From Anaerolineae bacterium (GTDB lineage: Bacteria > Chloroflexota > Anaerolineae > Promineifilales > Promineifilaceae), in NCBI GenBank assembly GCA_020848035.1, contig JADLAX010000012.1, positions 1 through 57,408 of the forward strand: DNA of 57,408 nt. Direction: 5' to 3'. The notes under the pieces are model-generated. The model was not told the DNA's origin. It saw only the letters and a program-made list of their open reading frames with translations, and made no database searches. Shown here piece after piece: positions 1 through 8,752 of the stretch. The position numbers were made by a program, and so were the translations under genes. The number at the start of each line of letters is the position of its first letter. The first letter of the stretch is position 1.

Positions 1-141
1 ACTCATCGCAACCTCGTTGTGAAATATTGCTATGAGCCTGCCACTAATGAGCAGTTTGTAAAGGTTCGACTTTTATTTTTGGCGATTTTTTACGATTTCG
101 CCGCTAATTGCACAAAACTTACGTTAGGAAAAGGAATTTAA
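1..141 (+). CDS. Possible 3' end of an unrecognised gene, cut by the window edge
   Basis: Frame 1 is open from the first base to a TAA at 139-141, giving a 46-residue tail containing the hydrophobic stretch LLFLAIFYDF. It overlaps the start of the next ORF by 34 bases. I recognise no family, and a stretch this short in AT-rich DNA could be open by chance. Confidence 0.2.
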   Translation, partial: THRNLVVKYCYEPATNEQFVKVRLLFLAIFYDFAANCTKLTLGKGI

Positions 142-620
142 ACTCCAAAGAACTAGAAAGACATTTCGGTAAAGTTCACGCTTTCGTTAGGAGCAGTAAC
201 CTAAAAAAATATTTAGGAAACCAACAGGCAAAGAAATTCTTTTTAGACATTGCAGAGAATGTCAAAGAAAGTATTTCTGATGAAGAAAAAACAGACGAGC
301 AAGGAAAACCTTATGACGAAAGAGAGGTCGATGAAATCTGGGGTAGAAAGTTTAGAACCGAAATTATCGGAAGTCTTGTACAAGCTCGTAAAGAAATTGA
401 AAGGCAAAATGAAAAAGATCAACCTCTAGATTTACTCCAAAATGCCTTACAAAAACTCAATCATAAAAACCTAGTTTTTGACAAAATGAGTAATTTCCAA
501 TTCCAAAAGGCACTAAAGTTGGCAGAGGAAATCGAGACAAGGGCCAATAAGCTTAGAAAAGAAATTGATAGTGCAAGATATAGTTCTCAAAAAGCAATGA
601 AGAAAAGGAATAAAAGTTGA
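108..620 (+). CDS. Small charged protein of unknown function, first gene of the AT-rich island
   Basis: This is a 170-residue lysine- and glutamate-rich protein with no signal peptide or membrane segment. The TTG at 108 directly follows an in-frame TAA, so it is the earliest possible start; no good ribosome site is visible and the true start may be later. The second half is probably helical. The stop overlaps the TTG start of the helicase gene (TTGA at 617-620), so the two are probably translationally coupled and may work together. I do not recognise the family. A DNA-binding or accessory subunit of the helicase/methylase module is only a guess. Confidence 0.6.
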   Translation: MHKTYVRKRNLNSKELERHFGKVHAFVRSSNLKKYLGNQQAKKFFLDIAENVKESISDEEKTDEQGKPYDEREVDEIWGRKFRTEIIGSLVQARKEIERQNEKDQPLDLLQNALQKLNHKNLVFDKMSNFQFQKALKLAEEIETRANKLRKEIDSARYSSQKAMKKRNKS

Positions 621-2524
621 TATTAGACGTTGAGAACAGTCTCATCACGCTGAATACAGCAAATACTAACCTTAAAAAATACCATGATTCACAGCTCCGT
701 TTTTTTGGTTTCAAAAATTTGGGGGGAAAATATTATAAACAATCGGTTAGCTTTGAGTCGGACATAAAAAAAGTTATTGAATACTTTAACAATGAAGGTG
801 TTGAGATAATCTTCTCTACTAAGGTTATGGCATTGGTAAGTGAAATTCACAGAAGGAATTCACAAACAGATATTATATTCCAACAAGCAAAAAGAATTAA
901 AGATGGGAATATTGACAAAAATCTACTCAGCGACTTCGAAAATTTTACAAAAAAACTTCCCAGAAAACTTAAATCGCATCAGATAAAAGCCGCTTTTCAC
1001 CTTTACACCATTGCAAATGGTGCTAATTTTTCTGTGCCTGGAAGTGGGAAAACTTCAGTAGTTCTAACAGTCTACGAAAAATTATTAAAAGAGGGAAAGT
1101 GCAATTTACTATTCGTTGTTGGACCCCCTTCATGTTTTCAACCTTGGCAAAATGAGTATCAAGAAACTCTAGGACGATCACCTCAAGTTATCATTCTATC
1201 CGGCGGAAACAAGGAAATCCGGAAATCAGAATACTATACTTCTCAAAACGACATATCGGAACTTTATTTATCCACCTTTCACACAATGTCGAATGATTCT
1301 GAGGATGTTGCAAGGTTTCTCCAACAAAAAGGAGTAAATGCTTTCTTTGTTATTGATGAAGCGCATTACATGAAACAAGCTGGAGGGGCGTGGGCAAACT
1401 CGTTACTAAAAATAGCAACCTACGCAAAATTCAGGTGCGTTTTAACAGGAACCCCTATCCCCCGAAGTTATGCTGATTTATTTAATTTATTTGATTTTTT
1501 ATGGCCAAACACCTCACCACTAAGCGAAGAGGACAAGATCCAGATAAGGTTATGGGAGAAGAATGGAGAGGATAAAGCTGCAAAAGCCTTTTTAGAGGAA
1601 AAAATAGGACCATTATTCTACAGGGTTCGAAAACAGGATTTAGGTTTAAAACCTGCAATATTTCATGAACCAATAATGGTTAGAATGAATCCTGTAGAAC
1701 AACGAATTTATGACCTTATTAAGTCTAGGATTTTTGAGCTATCAAAAAAAGATTTTCTAGAAAACGAGGAATTATTAAACAAATTGTGGAGGGGAAGGAT
1801 TATCAGGCTAAGACAAGCTATTTCGTATCCTAAACTACTTATTACAGCAGTTGAAGATTATGAAGAAGATGTGCTAGATCAATCGGAACTTGCTGCAATA
1901 ATTCAAAATTACGATTCTATTGAAGTGCCCGGAAAACTCGATCTTCTGACTAGTATGATCCTCAATTTTCAACAGAAGGGCGAGAAAGTTTTAATATGGT
2001 CAAACTTTGTGGGAACTTTAGAGTTAATTAAATCTCATTTTACAAATCTCAACTTAAGGAGCGAACTGATTTATGGAAAAACCCCACTCAAAAAAGGCCC
2101 AAATATTAACGAGCTAGCCGAGGAAATGACAAGAGAAGAAATTCGAGATGTATTTGTTGATCCTAATAGTGGGCTAGATATTTTGATTGCAAATCCTGCC
2201 GCTTGCGCCGAATCAATTTCACTCCATAAATCCTGTTTTCATGCTATTTATTACGATCTTTCTTATAATTGCGCCCAGTATCTCCAATCTTTAGATCGTA
2301 TTCATCGGGTTGGTGGTTCAGAAGTCAATACGGCAAATTACTATTTCTTGCAATATGAGTCTTCGATAGATCAGGATATCAAGTTAAACTTAGAAATCAA
2401 AGCACAAAAGATGTATGCTATTGTCGAGCAAGATTATGGGATTTACAGTCTCGACATTTTTGAAGAACTCCCAGAAGACGATATTGCTGCTTATAAAAGG
2501 TTATTCTACAAAAATAAAACATAA
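617..2524 (+). CDS. SNF2-like superfamily 2 helicase/ATPase
   Basis: This 635-residue protein shows the ordered motifs of an SF2/SNF2 ATPase. Walker A (VPGSGKTS) lies near residue 140, the DEAH box (VIDEAHYM) near 246, motif III (LTGTPIP) near 275, and the C-terminal motif VI region (DRIHRVGG) near 561. Such enzymes translocate on double-stranded DNA and are common in restriction-like and anti-phage islands. The first 110 residues match nothing I know. The TTG start overlaps the upstream stop. The gene is AT-rich and lacks the ACGGCCGT octamer found across the rest of the window, which suggests recent transfer. The methylase follows five bases after the stop, so the three genes look like one operon. 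Confidence 0.85.
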   Translation: MILDVENSLITLNTANTNLKKYHDSQLRFFGFKNLGGKYYKQSVSFESDIKKVIEYFNNEGVEIIFSTKVMALVSEIHRRNSQTDIIFQQAKRIKDGNIDKNLLSDFENFTKKLPRKLKSHQIKAAFHLYTIANGANFSVPGSGKTSVVLTVYEKLLKEGKCNLLFVVGPPSCFQPWQNEYQETLGRSPQVIILSGGNKEIRKSEYYTSQNDISELYLSTFHTMSNDSEDVARFLQQKGVNAFFVIDEAHYMKQAGGAWANSLLKIATYAKFRCVLTGTPIPRSYADLFNLFDFLWPNTSPLSEEDKIQIRLWEKNGEDKAAKAFLEEKIGPLFYRVRKQDLGLKPAIFHEPIMVRMNPVEQRIYDLIKSRIFELSKKDFLENEELLNKLWRGRIIRLRQAISYPKLLITAVEDYEEDVLDQSELAAIIQNYDSIEVPGKLDLLTSMILNFQQKGEKVLIWSNFVGTLELIKSHFTNLNLRSELIYGKTPLKKGPNINELAEEMTREEIRDVFVDPNSGLDILIANPAACAESISLHKSCFHAIYYDLSYNCAQYLQSLDRIHRVGGSEVNTANYYFLQYESSIDQDIKLNLEIKAQKMYAIVEQDYGIYSLDIFEELPEDDIAAYKRLFYKNKT

Positions 2525-2528
2525 AATT

Positions 2529-3479
2529 ATGGATGTTGATATTGAAGTCGGAGATAAGTTAGAACCTTTAACGGAGTATAAAAAATTAGATCCCCCATTT
2601 GGATACTTTGGATCAAAGAACAAAATTGCGCTACAACTTTGTGAAAACTTACCTCCACACAATTGCTGGGTGGAAGTTTTTTGCGGATCCGCTGCACTAA
2701 CTTTGGCAAAACCTCCTTCTCCCATCGAGATAATTAACGACTTTGATGGCGCAATTGTTAATGTCTTCAAGCAATTAAGAGACAATTTTGATGAACTGAT
2801 TGATCTCATAGAAGCAACCCCCTATGCAGAGGCAGAATTAAAATATGCGCGGATTCTTAATGAAAACGACAGTGATTTAGAAAAGGCTAGAAAGTTTTTA
2901 GTCCAGTCAATGATGGCAATTAATGGTGCTTTTGGCGAAGAAAGTGGGGGATTTTCATATTCAAATTCATATTCAAGAAATGGAAGTGAAGCAAGAGTTA
3001 ACAGGTAGAAAAACTTACCCGATAGATTGAGAAAGGTAGTAAATAGGCTGAAAGACGTGAGAATTGATAACAAAAACGCTATTGAAGCATTGAAGAAATT
3101 TACTAATCGCCCCGCAACACTTCTTTACTTGGACCCACCTTATCTAGCGAATCGGAAACCCAGCTACAACATTGATGCAAATGAGGAGCAGTTTCACCAA
3201 GAACTATTGGAAATCGCAAATCAAGCTCATTGCATGATATTTATCAGTGGGTATAAAAATGATCTTTACAATTCATTACTCACCGCAGACAGGGGTTGGC
3301 AAACAAAAACAATAGAAACATCAACTAAAGGCTCAAAAGGTAATAGTCACCCTAGGACTGAGACTGTATGGATGAATCTTCATTTTGTTAACGCAGTGAA
3401 CACAAATCAAATCCCCATTGAATTGACTGAAAAAGAAAAAAAACAAGGTAAAGTGAATCCAGAAAGAAACTTTAATTGA
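2529..3479 (+). pseudogene. D12-class N6-adenine DNA methyltransferase (Dam-like), interrupted by an in-frame TAG
   Basis: The reading frame carries the D12 methylase signatures: an FGYFGSK-type AdoMet-binding motif near codon 24 and the catalytic DPPY motif near codon 202. Between them, codon 160 (3006-3008) is TAG, and the frame continues open on the other side without a shift for another 156 residues. Related methylases typically have a tryptophan at this place (VNR-W-xxLPDRL), so one TGG to TAG change explains the break. The start is taken as the ATG at 2529, just after the helicase stop. The product is probably a dead 159-residue fragment unless the stop is read through. A living version would methylate adenines, for host protection or regulation. 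Confidence 0.8.
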
Positions 3480-3543
3480 ACTCCACTAGCAGCGAACCGT
3501 GGGAATGCCGCTTTTGTATTCTATGTGAAACACAGAAGAATTT

Positions 3544-5571
3544 TTATAAAGCCATTAGCTCGTCTAGCTCGGTGGAGAGGGTGGTGAGTTCGGTTTGGGC
3601 GATGGTGCGCTCCTGCTCAAGCGCTTCTTTGCGAGCACCAGTCGCCCGGGCCAGTTGGAAGGTTAGCTGCTCCCACCACCCTTCCGTCTCCTCAATTTGC
3701 TCGGTGAGTTCGCGAATGCGGCGGTCGCGCGCCCGGCGGTCTTCGGCGGTGACTTTAAGGGGATCCACCACATCCTCTATCCAGTCCAGATTAACCGGCG
3801 GCAGCACTTTTTCTTTAGTCGGCAGCGCCACTTTGGAAGAAATGGTCTTGATGATCGCCTCCCCACCCTCTTTAGTGGCCAGAAATTCCTGGTAGGTGCC
3901 GTCAAAAACGTGCAAATGTTGGTCGCGCAGCTCCCAGATTTGGGTGGCCAGGCGATCCACCAGGTAGCGGTCGTGGCTCACCAGCACAATCGTGCCGTCG
4001 AACTGCTCCAGCACCGCCTGCAGCGCCTCCTGCGACGGGATGTCCAGGTGGTTGGTTGGCTCGTCGAGCAGCAGGAAATTGGCCTCGTCCAGCGCCAGCA
4101 GCGCCAGGGCCAGACGGCCGCGTTCGCCCCCGCTCAAATCCCCCACCTGCTTAAACACATCGTCGCCGCGGAACAGGTACTGCCCCAGGTAGCGGCGCGC
4201 CTCTTCCGGCGACATCGGTTTGTGGGCCAGCACCTCATCCAGCACCCGTCGGTTCACGTCTAGCTGCTCGTGCCCCTGGGCAAAATAGCCCAGGATCAGC
4301 CCATCACCCAGGCGAATTTTGCCCCGCAGCGGTGGAATGTCGCCCAGGATGGTGCGCAGGAAGGTGCTTTTGCCGCTGCCATTGGGGCCAATCAGGGCGA
4401 CGCAGTCCAGCCGCTCCAGGTTGAGGTCGTCGCAGTCGAACAAGCTGTTTTCCGGGTAGCCGATGCGCAACTTTTTGGTGCGCAGCACAAAGCGGCTGCT
4501 GCGCTGCTCCGGCTTGAGCTTGATTTTAAGTTTGGGCATCCGGCTGGTGGGTGACGGCAGCTCTTTGATGCGCTGCGCCGCTTCGTTGACGGTGAGGGTG
4601 CGCACCCGCTCGCCGATTTGCAGCCAATTTTTGCCCTGCATGCCCAGCAGCCCCACCTCTTCGATGAGCACGAGGTCGCGGGTAAGGCGCTTGAGCTTGC
4701 CTTTGGCGATGTCGGTTTTGCCCCCGGCGATGTTTTTGCGAATGAATTCCAGCTCGGCTTCCAGGCGGGCCATCTCGTTGGCAAAAAGGGTCTCTTCGTG
4801 CTGCCACTCCAGCTCGCGCTGCTGGACGTAGGTGCTGTAGCTGCCTTTGTATGCTTTCACGCCAAACTGGTTCATGGACCACACCTGGGTCACCACACGG
4901 TCCAAAAAATAGCGGTCGTGGCTGACGATGATGAGCGTGCCTTCCCAGGTGCGCAGCGTTTTTTCCAGCCACTCGATGGCGCTGGTGTCCAGATGGTTGG
5001 TCGGCTCGTCGAGGATGAGCAGATCGGGTTTTTCCAGCAGCAGCCGCCCCAGCAGGACGCGGGTTTTCTGGCCGCCGCTCAAGTGCGTCAGCGGCGTGTC
5101 CCATTCATCGGCGGCGAAGCCCAGCCCTTGCAGCACACGTTTAATGTCGTGCTGGTAGTCGTAGCCGCCGCCGTGCTCGTAGAGGGTTTGGATACGGCCG
5201 TATTCCTCCAACACATCCTCCCCCATTTCCCCCGCTTCCATCCGGGTTTCCAACTCCCTCAGGCGTGTCTCATGGGCGCGCAGCCCGGCAAAAACGGACA
5301 GCATCTCCTCGTACACCGTGTTGTCTTGCCCGGCAAAGGTCAGCACCGCCTCTTGCCGCAGATAACCCAGCGTTAACTCTGCCTGGCGCGAGACGCTGCC
5401 GCCGGTTGGCTCCAGCAGCCCGGCCAGGATGAGCAGCAGGGTGGTTTTGCCCACACCGTTGGGACCTACCAACCCCACCCGATCTTTGGCGTGCAGCGTC
5501 ACCGAGACATCTTCAAACAGATCGTCCGCACCAAAGGCGTGTGCCAGTTCGTTGGCCTGCAAAATAATCAT
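3544..5571 (-). CDS. ABC-F family ATP-binding protein (ribosome-associated, Uup/YheS-like)
   Basis: This 675-residue protein has two ABC domains and no membrane segments. The N-terminal domain has GPNGVGKTT, LSGGQKTR and a LLILDEPTNHLD Walker B. The second has GPNGSGKST, LSGGERGR and LLLDEPTNHLD. An inter-domain linker with charged helices and a C-terminal charged, coiled-coil-like tail of about 90 residues are typical of ABC-F proteins, which bind the ribosomal E site and rescue stalled translation or protect against antibiotics. The start at 5571 is the first ATG of the conserved N-terminus; no Shine-Dalgarno is obvious, and a small hairpin lies just upstream. It stands alone, next to the end of the AT-rich island. 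Confidence 0.92.
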   Translation of the reverse strand: MIILQANELAHAFGADDLFEDVSVTLHAKDRVGLVGPNGVGKTTLLLILAGLLEPTGGSVSRQAELTLGYLRQEAVLTFAGQDNTVYEEMLSVFAGLRAHETRLRELETRMEAGEMGEDVLEEYGRIQTLYEHGGGYDYQHDIKRVLQGLGFAADEWDTPLTHLSGGQKTRVLLGRLLLEKPDLLILDEPTNHLDTSAIEWLEKTLRTWEGTLIIVSHDRYFLDRVVTQVWSMNQFGVKAYKGSYSTYVQQRELEWQHEETLFANEMARLEAELEFIRKNIAGGKTDIAKGKLKRLTRDLVLIEEVGLLGMQGKNWLQIGERVRTLTVNEAAQRIKELPSPTSRMPKLKIKLKPEQRSSRFVLRTKKLRIGYPENSLFDCDDLNLERLDCVALIGPNGSGKSTFLRTILGDIPPLRGKIRLGDGLILGYFAQGHEQLDVNRRVLDEVLAHKPMSPEEARRYLGQYLFRGDDVFKQVGDLSGGERGRLALALLALDEANFLLLDEPTNHLDIPSQEALQAVLEQFDGTIVLVSHDRYLVDRLATQIWELRDQHLHVFDGTYQEFLATKEGGEAIIKTISSKVALPTKEKVLPPVNLDWIEDVVDPLKVTAEDRRARDRRIRELTEQIEETEGWWEQLTFQLARATGARKEALEQERTIAQTELTTLSTELDELMAL

Positions 5572-5584
5572 GCGGGAATGATAG

Positions 5585-5607
5585 TTTGCCGCGCGGTTTG
5601 CGGCAAA
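5585..5607. repeat. Short hairpin in the ABC-F leader
   Basis: Arms TTTGCCGC (5585-5592) and GCGGCAAA (5600-5607) pair perfectly around a 7-base loop, 14 bases upstream of the ABC-F start codon. It could act on translation or simply be a repeat remnant. Confidence 0.5.
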
Positions 5608-5618
5608 CGGAGGGCGTA

Positions 5619-5675
5619 AGTTCCCCGGAAACTGCGACTTTTTATCATCCTTACCTTAGGCGTTTCCGGGGAACT
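5619..5675. repeat. 57-bp inverted-repeat element, CCCCGG type
   Basis: Arms AGTTCCCCGGAAAC (5619-5632) and GTTTCCGGGGAACT (5662-5675) are perfect complements, 14 bp each, with a 29-base interior. Length and arm design match the element at 14018-14074 and resemble the CTCCGGGAG elements elsewhere in the window. Confidence 0.75.
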
Positions 5676-5802
5676 CGCAGAAGCCGGATTATGATTTTTA
5701 TCAGCCGATTTACATCCCTTTGTTACTGTCAGAACCCGCCAGGCAAGGTTTACAGTGGTCCTATGGCAATTCATCGGGAGCCGCTAAGCGAGGAGAAGTG
5801 CG

Positions 5803-5967
5803 ATGAGCGAAAACGAGGAGCAGCTTAAGAAGACCCCCAGGCGCATACGCAAGAAAAAAGAGCGTGTCCACAAACACAAGGCCGAAAAAGCCAAAGCTGC
5901 CAAGCAAAACAAAGTAGAGCAAAAGAAGAAAAAATCTCGCCAAAAGCAAGGCAAGCGCGATCGCTAA
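5803..5967 (+). CDS. 54-residue highly basic small protein
   Basis: ATG at 5803 is preceded by a good ribosome site (AGGAG, about 8 bases upstream). The product is 54 residues, over 40 percent Lys/Arg, with one short acidic stretch near its N-terminus (SENEEQ). It has no membrane segment and no cysteines. The composition suggests a nucleic-acid or ribosome-binding protein, or a disordered tail-like protein, but I recognise no family. It lies alone between the ABC-F gene (divergent) and uspA. Confidence 0.6.
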   Translation: MSENEEQLKKTPRRIRKKKERVHKHKAEKAKAAKQNKVEQKKKKSRQKQGKRDR

Positions 5968-6072
5968 TTCAACCCCAAACCAGCCTGCCGCCGCCTATAC
6001 AGGTTTGCCCTTCAGTTAGCGCCCCGTCCGCAGAATAGTAGTTCTAGAAACTCGTTTCTTTGGAGGTGCAGT

Positions 6073-6609
6073 ATGTTTACCCATTTATTAGTGCCGTTAG
6101 ATGGTTCAGAACTGGCGGAGATTGCGCTGCCAATGGCCCAGGCCGTGGCGAAACGATTTGGCAGCAAAGTCACCCTGGTTCGTGCCGTTCACCTGCCGCC
6201 CTACATCGGTGATGGCCTCGACTTCACCGATCTGTATACCAATCTCGACCAGACCATGCAGCAGGAAGCCAGAGAGTACCTGGAACAAAAACAAAAGGCG
6301 CTGGAAACCGCTGGTGTTGCTGTGAATTACCACCTCGTGGTGGGGGAACCACCAGCCGACGCCATTTTGTTGGCCGCCGACGAGTTGGGCGCGGATGCCA
6401 TTGTGATGAGCACACACGGCCGTAGCGGCATGATGCGCTGGGTTTTTGGCAGCGTCGCCGACCGGGTGCTGCAGCGGGCCAGGGTGCCCATTTTGCTCAG
6501 CCGGGTTATGCCTCCCGCCATTCAGGAAAGCCAGATTCCGGCCATCGAAGATTTGGCAGACCTCCGCTCCCACGAAGGGCCAGAAAGCGTCCTGGAAAAC
6601 GGCCGTTGA
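6073..6609 (+). CDS. Universal stress protein UspA family
   Basis: The 178-residue product starts FTHLLVPLDGSELAE, the usual beta-1/ATP-site start of the Usp fold. It ends the domain with the nucleotide-binding pattern STHGRSGMMRWVFGSVADRVL (G-2x-G-9x-G-S), so it is probably an ATP-binding Usp. The last 30 residues are an extension beyond the domain. A strong ribosome site (GGAGG) lies 7 bases before the ATG. greA follows 23 bases later on the same strand, so the two are probably co-transcribed as a stress and transcription-fidelity pair. Confidence 0.93.
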   Translation: MFTHLLVPLDGSELAEIALPMAQAVAKRFGSKVTLVRAVHLPPYIGDGLDFTDLYTNLDQTMQQEAREYLEQKQKALETAGVAVNYHLVVGEPPADAILLAADELGADAIVMSTHGRSGMMRWVFGSVADRVLQRARVPILLSRVMPPAIQESQIPAIEDLADLRSHEGPESVLENGR

Positions 6610-6632
6610 CCAACGCTTGAAGAAGGTGCACC

Positions 6633-7127
6633 ATGATCAGCGAAAAGCCAATTTACGTGACACCCGAAGGGTTGGCCGACCTGGAAACTGAGTTGGCCCA
6701 TTGGCACACAACCAGACGGCCGAATCTAATCGAACAGCTGCAAGAGGCCAAGCGCAACGGTGACTGGATGGACCAGACCGAATACATGCTTGTTGAGGCG
6801 GAACTGGCGTTTGTCGACGGCCGTATCGCCGAACTGCAACATATGATTGACCACGCCCAGCTCATCGGCCCCGGCAATGAGGATAATGTGGTGAATATTG
6901 GCGAAACGGCCGTTATCCAAACCAGCGAGGGTGAAACGGAGCAGTACACCATCGTTGGCGTGGCCGAGGCCAACCCCACGCTAGGCCTCATCTCCAACGA
7001 GTCGCCGCTGGGCCAGGCCCTCCTGGGCCACAAGGTCGGCGACGAGGTCAACGTACACGCCCCCATCGGGGATATTCACTACCGTATCGTCTCCGTCACC
7101 GCGCAGCCACGGCCTCGGGCGGCGTAG
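6633..7127 (+). CDS. greA: Transcription elongation factor GreA/GreB family
   Basis: This 164-residue protein has an N-terminal antiparallel coiled coil (residues about 10-80) with the GreA-type YVTPEGLADLETEL start and conserved acidic tip residues. The C-terminal FKBP-like domain (about 85-160) contains ISNESPLGQALLGHKVGD, typical of GreA. Gre factors enter the secondary channel of RNA polymerase and stimulate cleavage of backtracked RNA. Length fits the family (about 158). It follows uspA and is convergent with the glycosidase-like gene; a GGAGATT-type hairpin lies between them and may end both transcripts. Confidence 0.93.
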   Translation: MISEKPIYVTPEGLADLETELAHWHTTRRPNLIEQLQEAKRNGDWMDQTEYMLVEAELAFVDGRIAELQHMIDHAQLIGPGNEDNVVNIGETAVIQTSEGETEQYTIVGVAEANPTLGLISNESPLGQALLGHKVGDEVNVHAPIGDIHYRIVSVTAQPRPRAA

Positions 7128-7143
7128 CGGGGTAAATAAAGGA

Positions 7144-7200
7144 GAGTGGAGATTAGAGATTGGCGGCTGGTTCAATCTCCGATCTCAAATCTCCAATCAA
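7144..7200. repeat. GGAGATT/AATCTCC inverted-repeat hairpin
   Basis: Runs of GGAGATTAGAGATTGG on the left and their complements on the right form an imperfect hairpin between convergent genes. Similar elements lie at 41769-41835 and 53232-53297. It may work as a bidirectional terminator. Confidence 0.6.
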
Positions 7201-7217
7201 CCCCTCTGCGGCAAACC

Positions 7218-8474
7218 TCACTGTTTGGGCAACCCGGCTACGGCAAAAAATGCCGGTCGCGGCGAGCCATCTGGGCGCAGCAAGCTGTAGCCGGATTCGC
7301 TGAAATCTGGTCCCAGCCAGGGGGCAAAGTTTAGATTCCACAGCATCTGCGGCCCTACCCAGGGCCAGTCGTGGGCCAGGGCAAAGGCGCGCTGGGTGAA
7401 AGCCGCCTGCTGCCATTCGCTCACATTGCTCATAAATTCCGCTCCGGCGGGCGGAAGTCGGCCAAACGTCTCAAAGCTGCCCCAGCCAAATTCGGTCACC
7501 CACAGCTGCTTGCCAGCAATGCCAAACTCGTTTAGCAGCGCCCCGTAATCGCGCAAGGTGTCCTGGAAAAAGAAGCTGGGATGGTTGTTGTGGCTGGGAA
7601 CGGCCGTATCCGGATTCGCAAACGTGGCGTCTGGCGGATTGGCCCAGCCGTAGGGATGCACGCCCAAACCATCTACCACCTCAGCCACCCCCGCCGCCAA
7701 CATGCCACGAAAATAGACCCGGTCGTCAACGGCCGTAACCCCATCATTGATGCCGGTTACCGCGGGCGCACCGCTGATCACCAGCGCCGCCGGATCGCCA
7801 GCCTGCACACCTTCCGCCCCGGCACGAATCAACTCCACCAGGGCAGCGGCGTCCAGCGGCACGCCGTTCCACTCACGCTGCAAATTGGGCTCATTCCACA
7901 GCTCATAGGCGGCCACCTGCCCCTGGTAGCGCTGGGCCAGCCGCAGCAAAAACTGGCGGTAGAGATCGTAGTCGGCGGGCGGACCGTCCAGTTCGGTGGT
8001 GGGGCGGCTCCATTCCGGCGCTTTAGCTACGCTGAGCATGACGCGAATGCCGCTGGCGTGGGCCTGGGCCACCAGGGCATCCAGGTCGGCAAACTGCTCC
8101 TCGGAATATTGGTCGGGATAAGGCTGGAACAGCTTCCATGAAACCTGCGCCTTCACCCAACCGACGCCCAGCTCGTGCAGCTGGGCCACCAGCGCAGGCA
8201 CATCAACGCGGTGCAAGTACACCTGCACGCCGATGTCGCTGCGGTTAAGCGTTGGGCCAGTGTATTCGGGATGTGTAGGTGTTGGCGTGAGCGTGGGGGC
8301 GGGAACGGCCGTCACCGTCTCGGCTGGCAGTGGTTGCGGGGTAGCGGTTGGTGCTGCCGTTGGGGAAATTGTGGCGCGGGGAACGGCCGTTGGCGTCGGC
8401 TCAACTACGGGCCGACCACAAGCGGCTAATCCCAGAAAGATCAAATAAAAAAGCAGCTGTTTTTTCCCAATCAC
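7218..8474 (-). CDS. Secreted lipoprotein with clan GH-A glycosidase-like domain
   Basis: This is a 418-residue lipoprotein. A signal peptide ends in a lipobox (LAAC, Cys19), followed by a Pro/Thr linker to about residue 65 and a TIM-barrel-like domain. The acid/base signature LWNEPN lies near residue 195 and the candidate nucleophile signature VTEFGWGS near 328, the classic clan GH-A pair. A GH39/GH5-like hydrolase of external polysaccharide is likely; substrate unknown. Start is GTG at 8474. It stands alone, with hairpins downstream and a tandem repeat upstream. Confidence 0.82.
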   Translation of the reverse strand: MIGKKQLLFYLIFLGLAACGRPVVEPTPTAVPRATISPTAAPTATPQPLPAETVTAVPAPTLTPTPTHPEYTGPTLNRSDIGVQVYLHRVDVPALVAQLHELGVGWVKAQVSWKLFQPYPDQYSEEQFADLDALVAQAHASGIRVMLSVAKAPEWSRPTTELDGPPADYDLYRQFLLRLAQRYQGQVAAYELWNEPNLQREWNGVPLDAAALVELIRAGAEGVQAGDPAALVISGAPAVTGINDGVTAVDDRVYFRGMLAAGVAEVVDGLGVHPYGWANPPDATFANPDTAVPSHNNHPSFFFQDTLRDYGALLNEFGIAGKQLWVTEFGWGSFETFGRLPPAGAEFMSNVSEWQQAAFTQRAFALAHDWPWVGPQMLWNLNFAPWLGPDFSESGYSLLRPDGSPRPAFFAVAGLPKQ

Positions 8475-8536
8475 AGCGGCCCATTCTAAACCAACTGCGT
8501 CGGGGTAACACCACTTTTCACTTTTTACTTACATAT

Positions 8537-8672
8537 GGGCGAGGCAGTCGGTGGCTGGATTCACTGCTTGCCAGGTTGCGGGCCGACTGCCTCGCCCCTA
8601 CATCTCATTGACGCGGGCGGGGCAACCGGTGGCTTCACTGCTTGCCAGGTTGCTGGCCGACTGCCTCGCCCC
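8537..8672. repeat. Two-copy direct repeat (period 74) of a palindromic GAGGCAGTCGG element
   Basis: The first copy (8537-8599) folds on itself: GGGCGAGGCAGTCGG pairs with CCGACTGCCTCGCCC. The second copy (about 8615-8672) repeats TCACTGCTTGCCAGGTTGC exactly and then the right arm; its left arm has diverged. It fills most of the gap between the glycosidase-like gene and the GHKL gene. Confidence 0.7.
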
Positions 8673-8721
8673 TGCATTTTGCTTGCATGGGATTGTACCT
8701 GACGCAACCGCGCCACCGGGT

Positions 8722-8727
8722 TACAAT
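8722..8727 (+). promoter_or_regulatory. Candidate -10 box of the GHKL ATPase gene
   Basis: TACAAT lies 26 bases before the chosen ATG, leaving a short leader with GGAG at 8737-8740. TACAAT preceded by GC also occurs at the fur, kinase and DGR-template promoters. No clear -35 is visible. Confidence 0.3.
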
Positions 8728-8752
8728 CTGGCCCACGGAGCGTGATCCAACC

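Noticed and set aside
1..3479. The island as a DISARM or BREX system
   Set aside because: A SNF2 helicase and adenine methylase are shared with DISARM, but the DUF1998, PLD and large methylase genes are missing and the methylase here is a short Dam type.
4618..5376. A 252-codon plus-strand frame opposite the ABC-F gene
   Set aside because: It is the antisense shadow of a gene with clear ABC motifs and has no recognisable domain.
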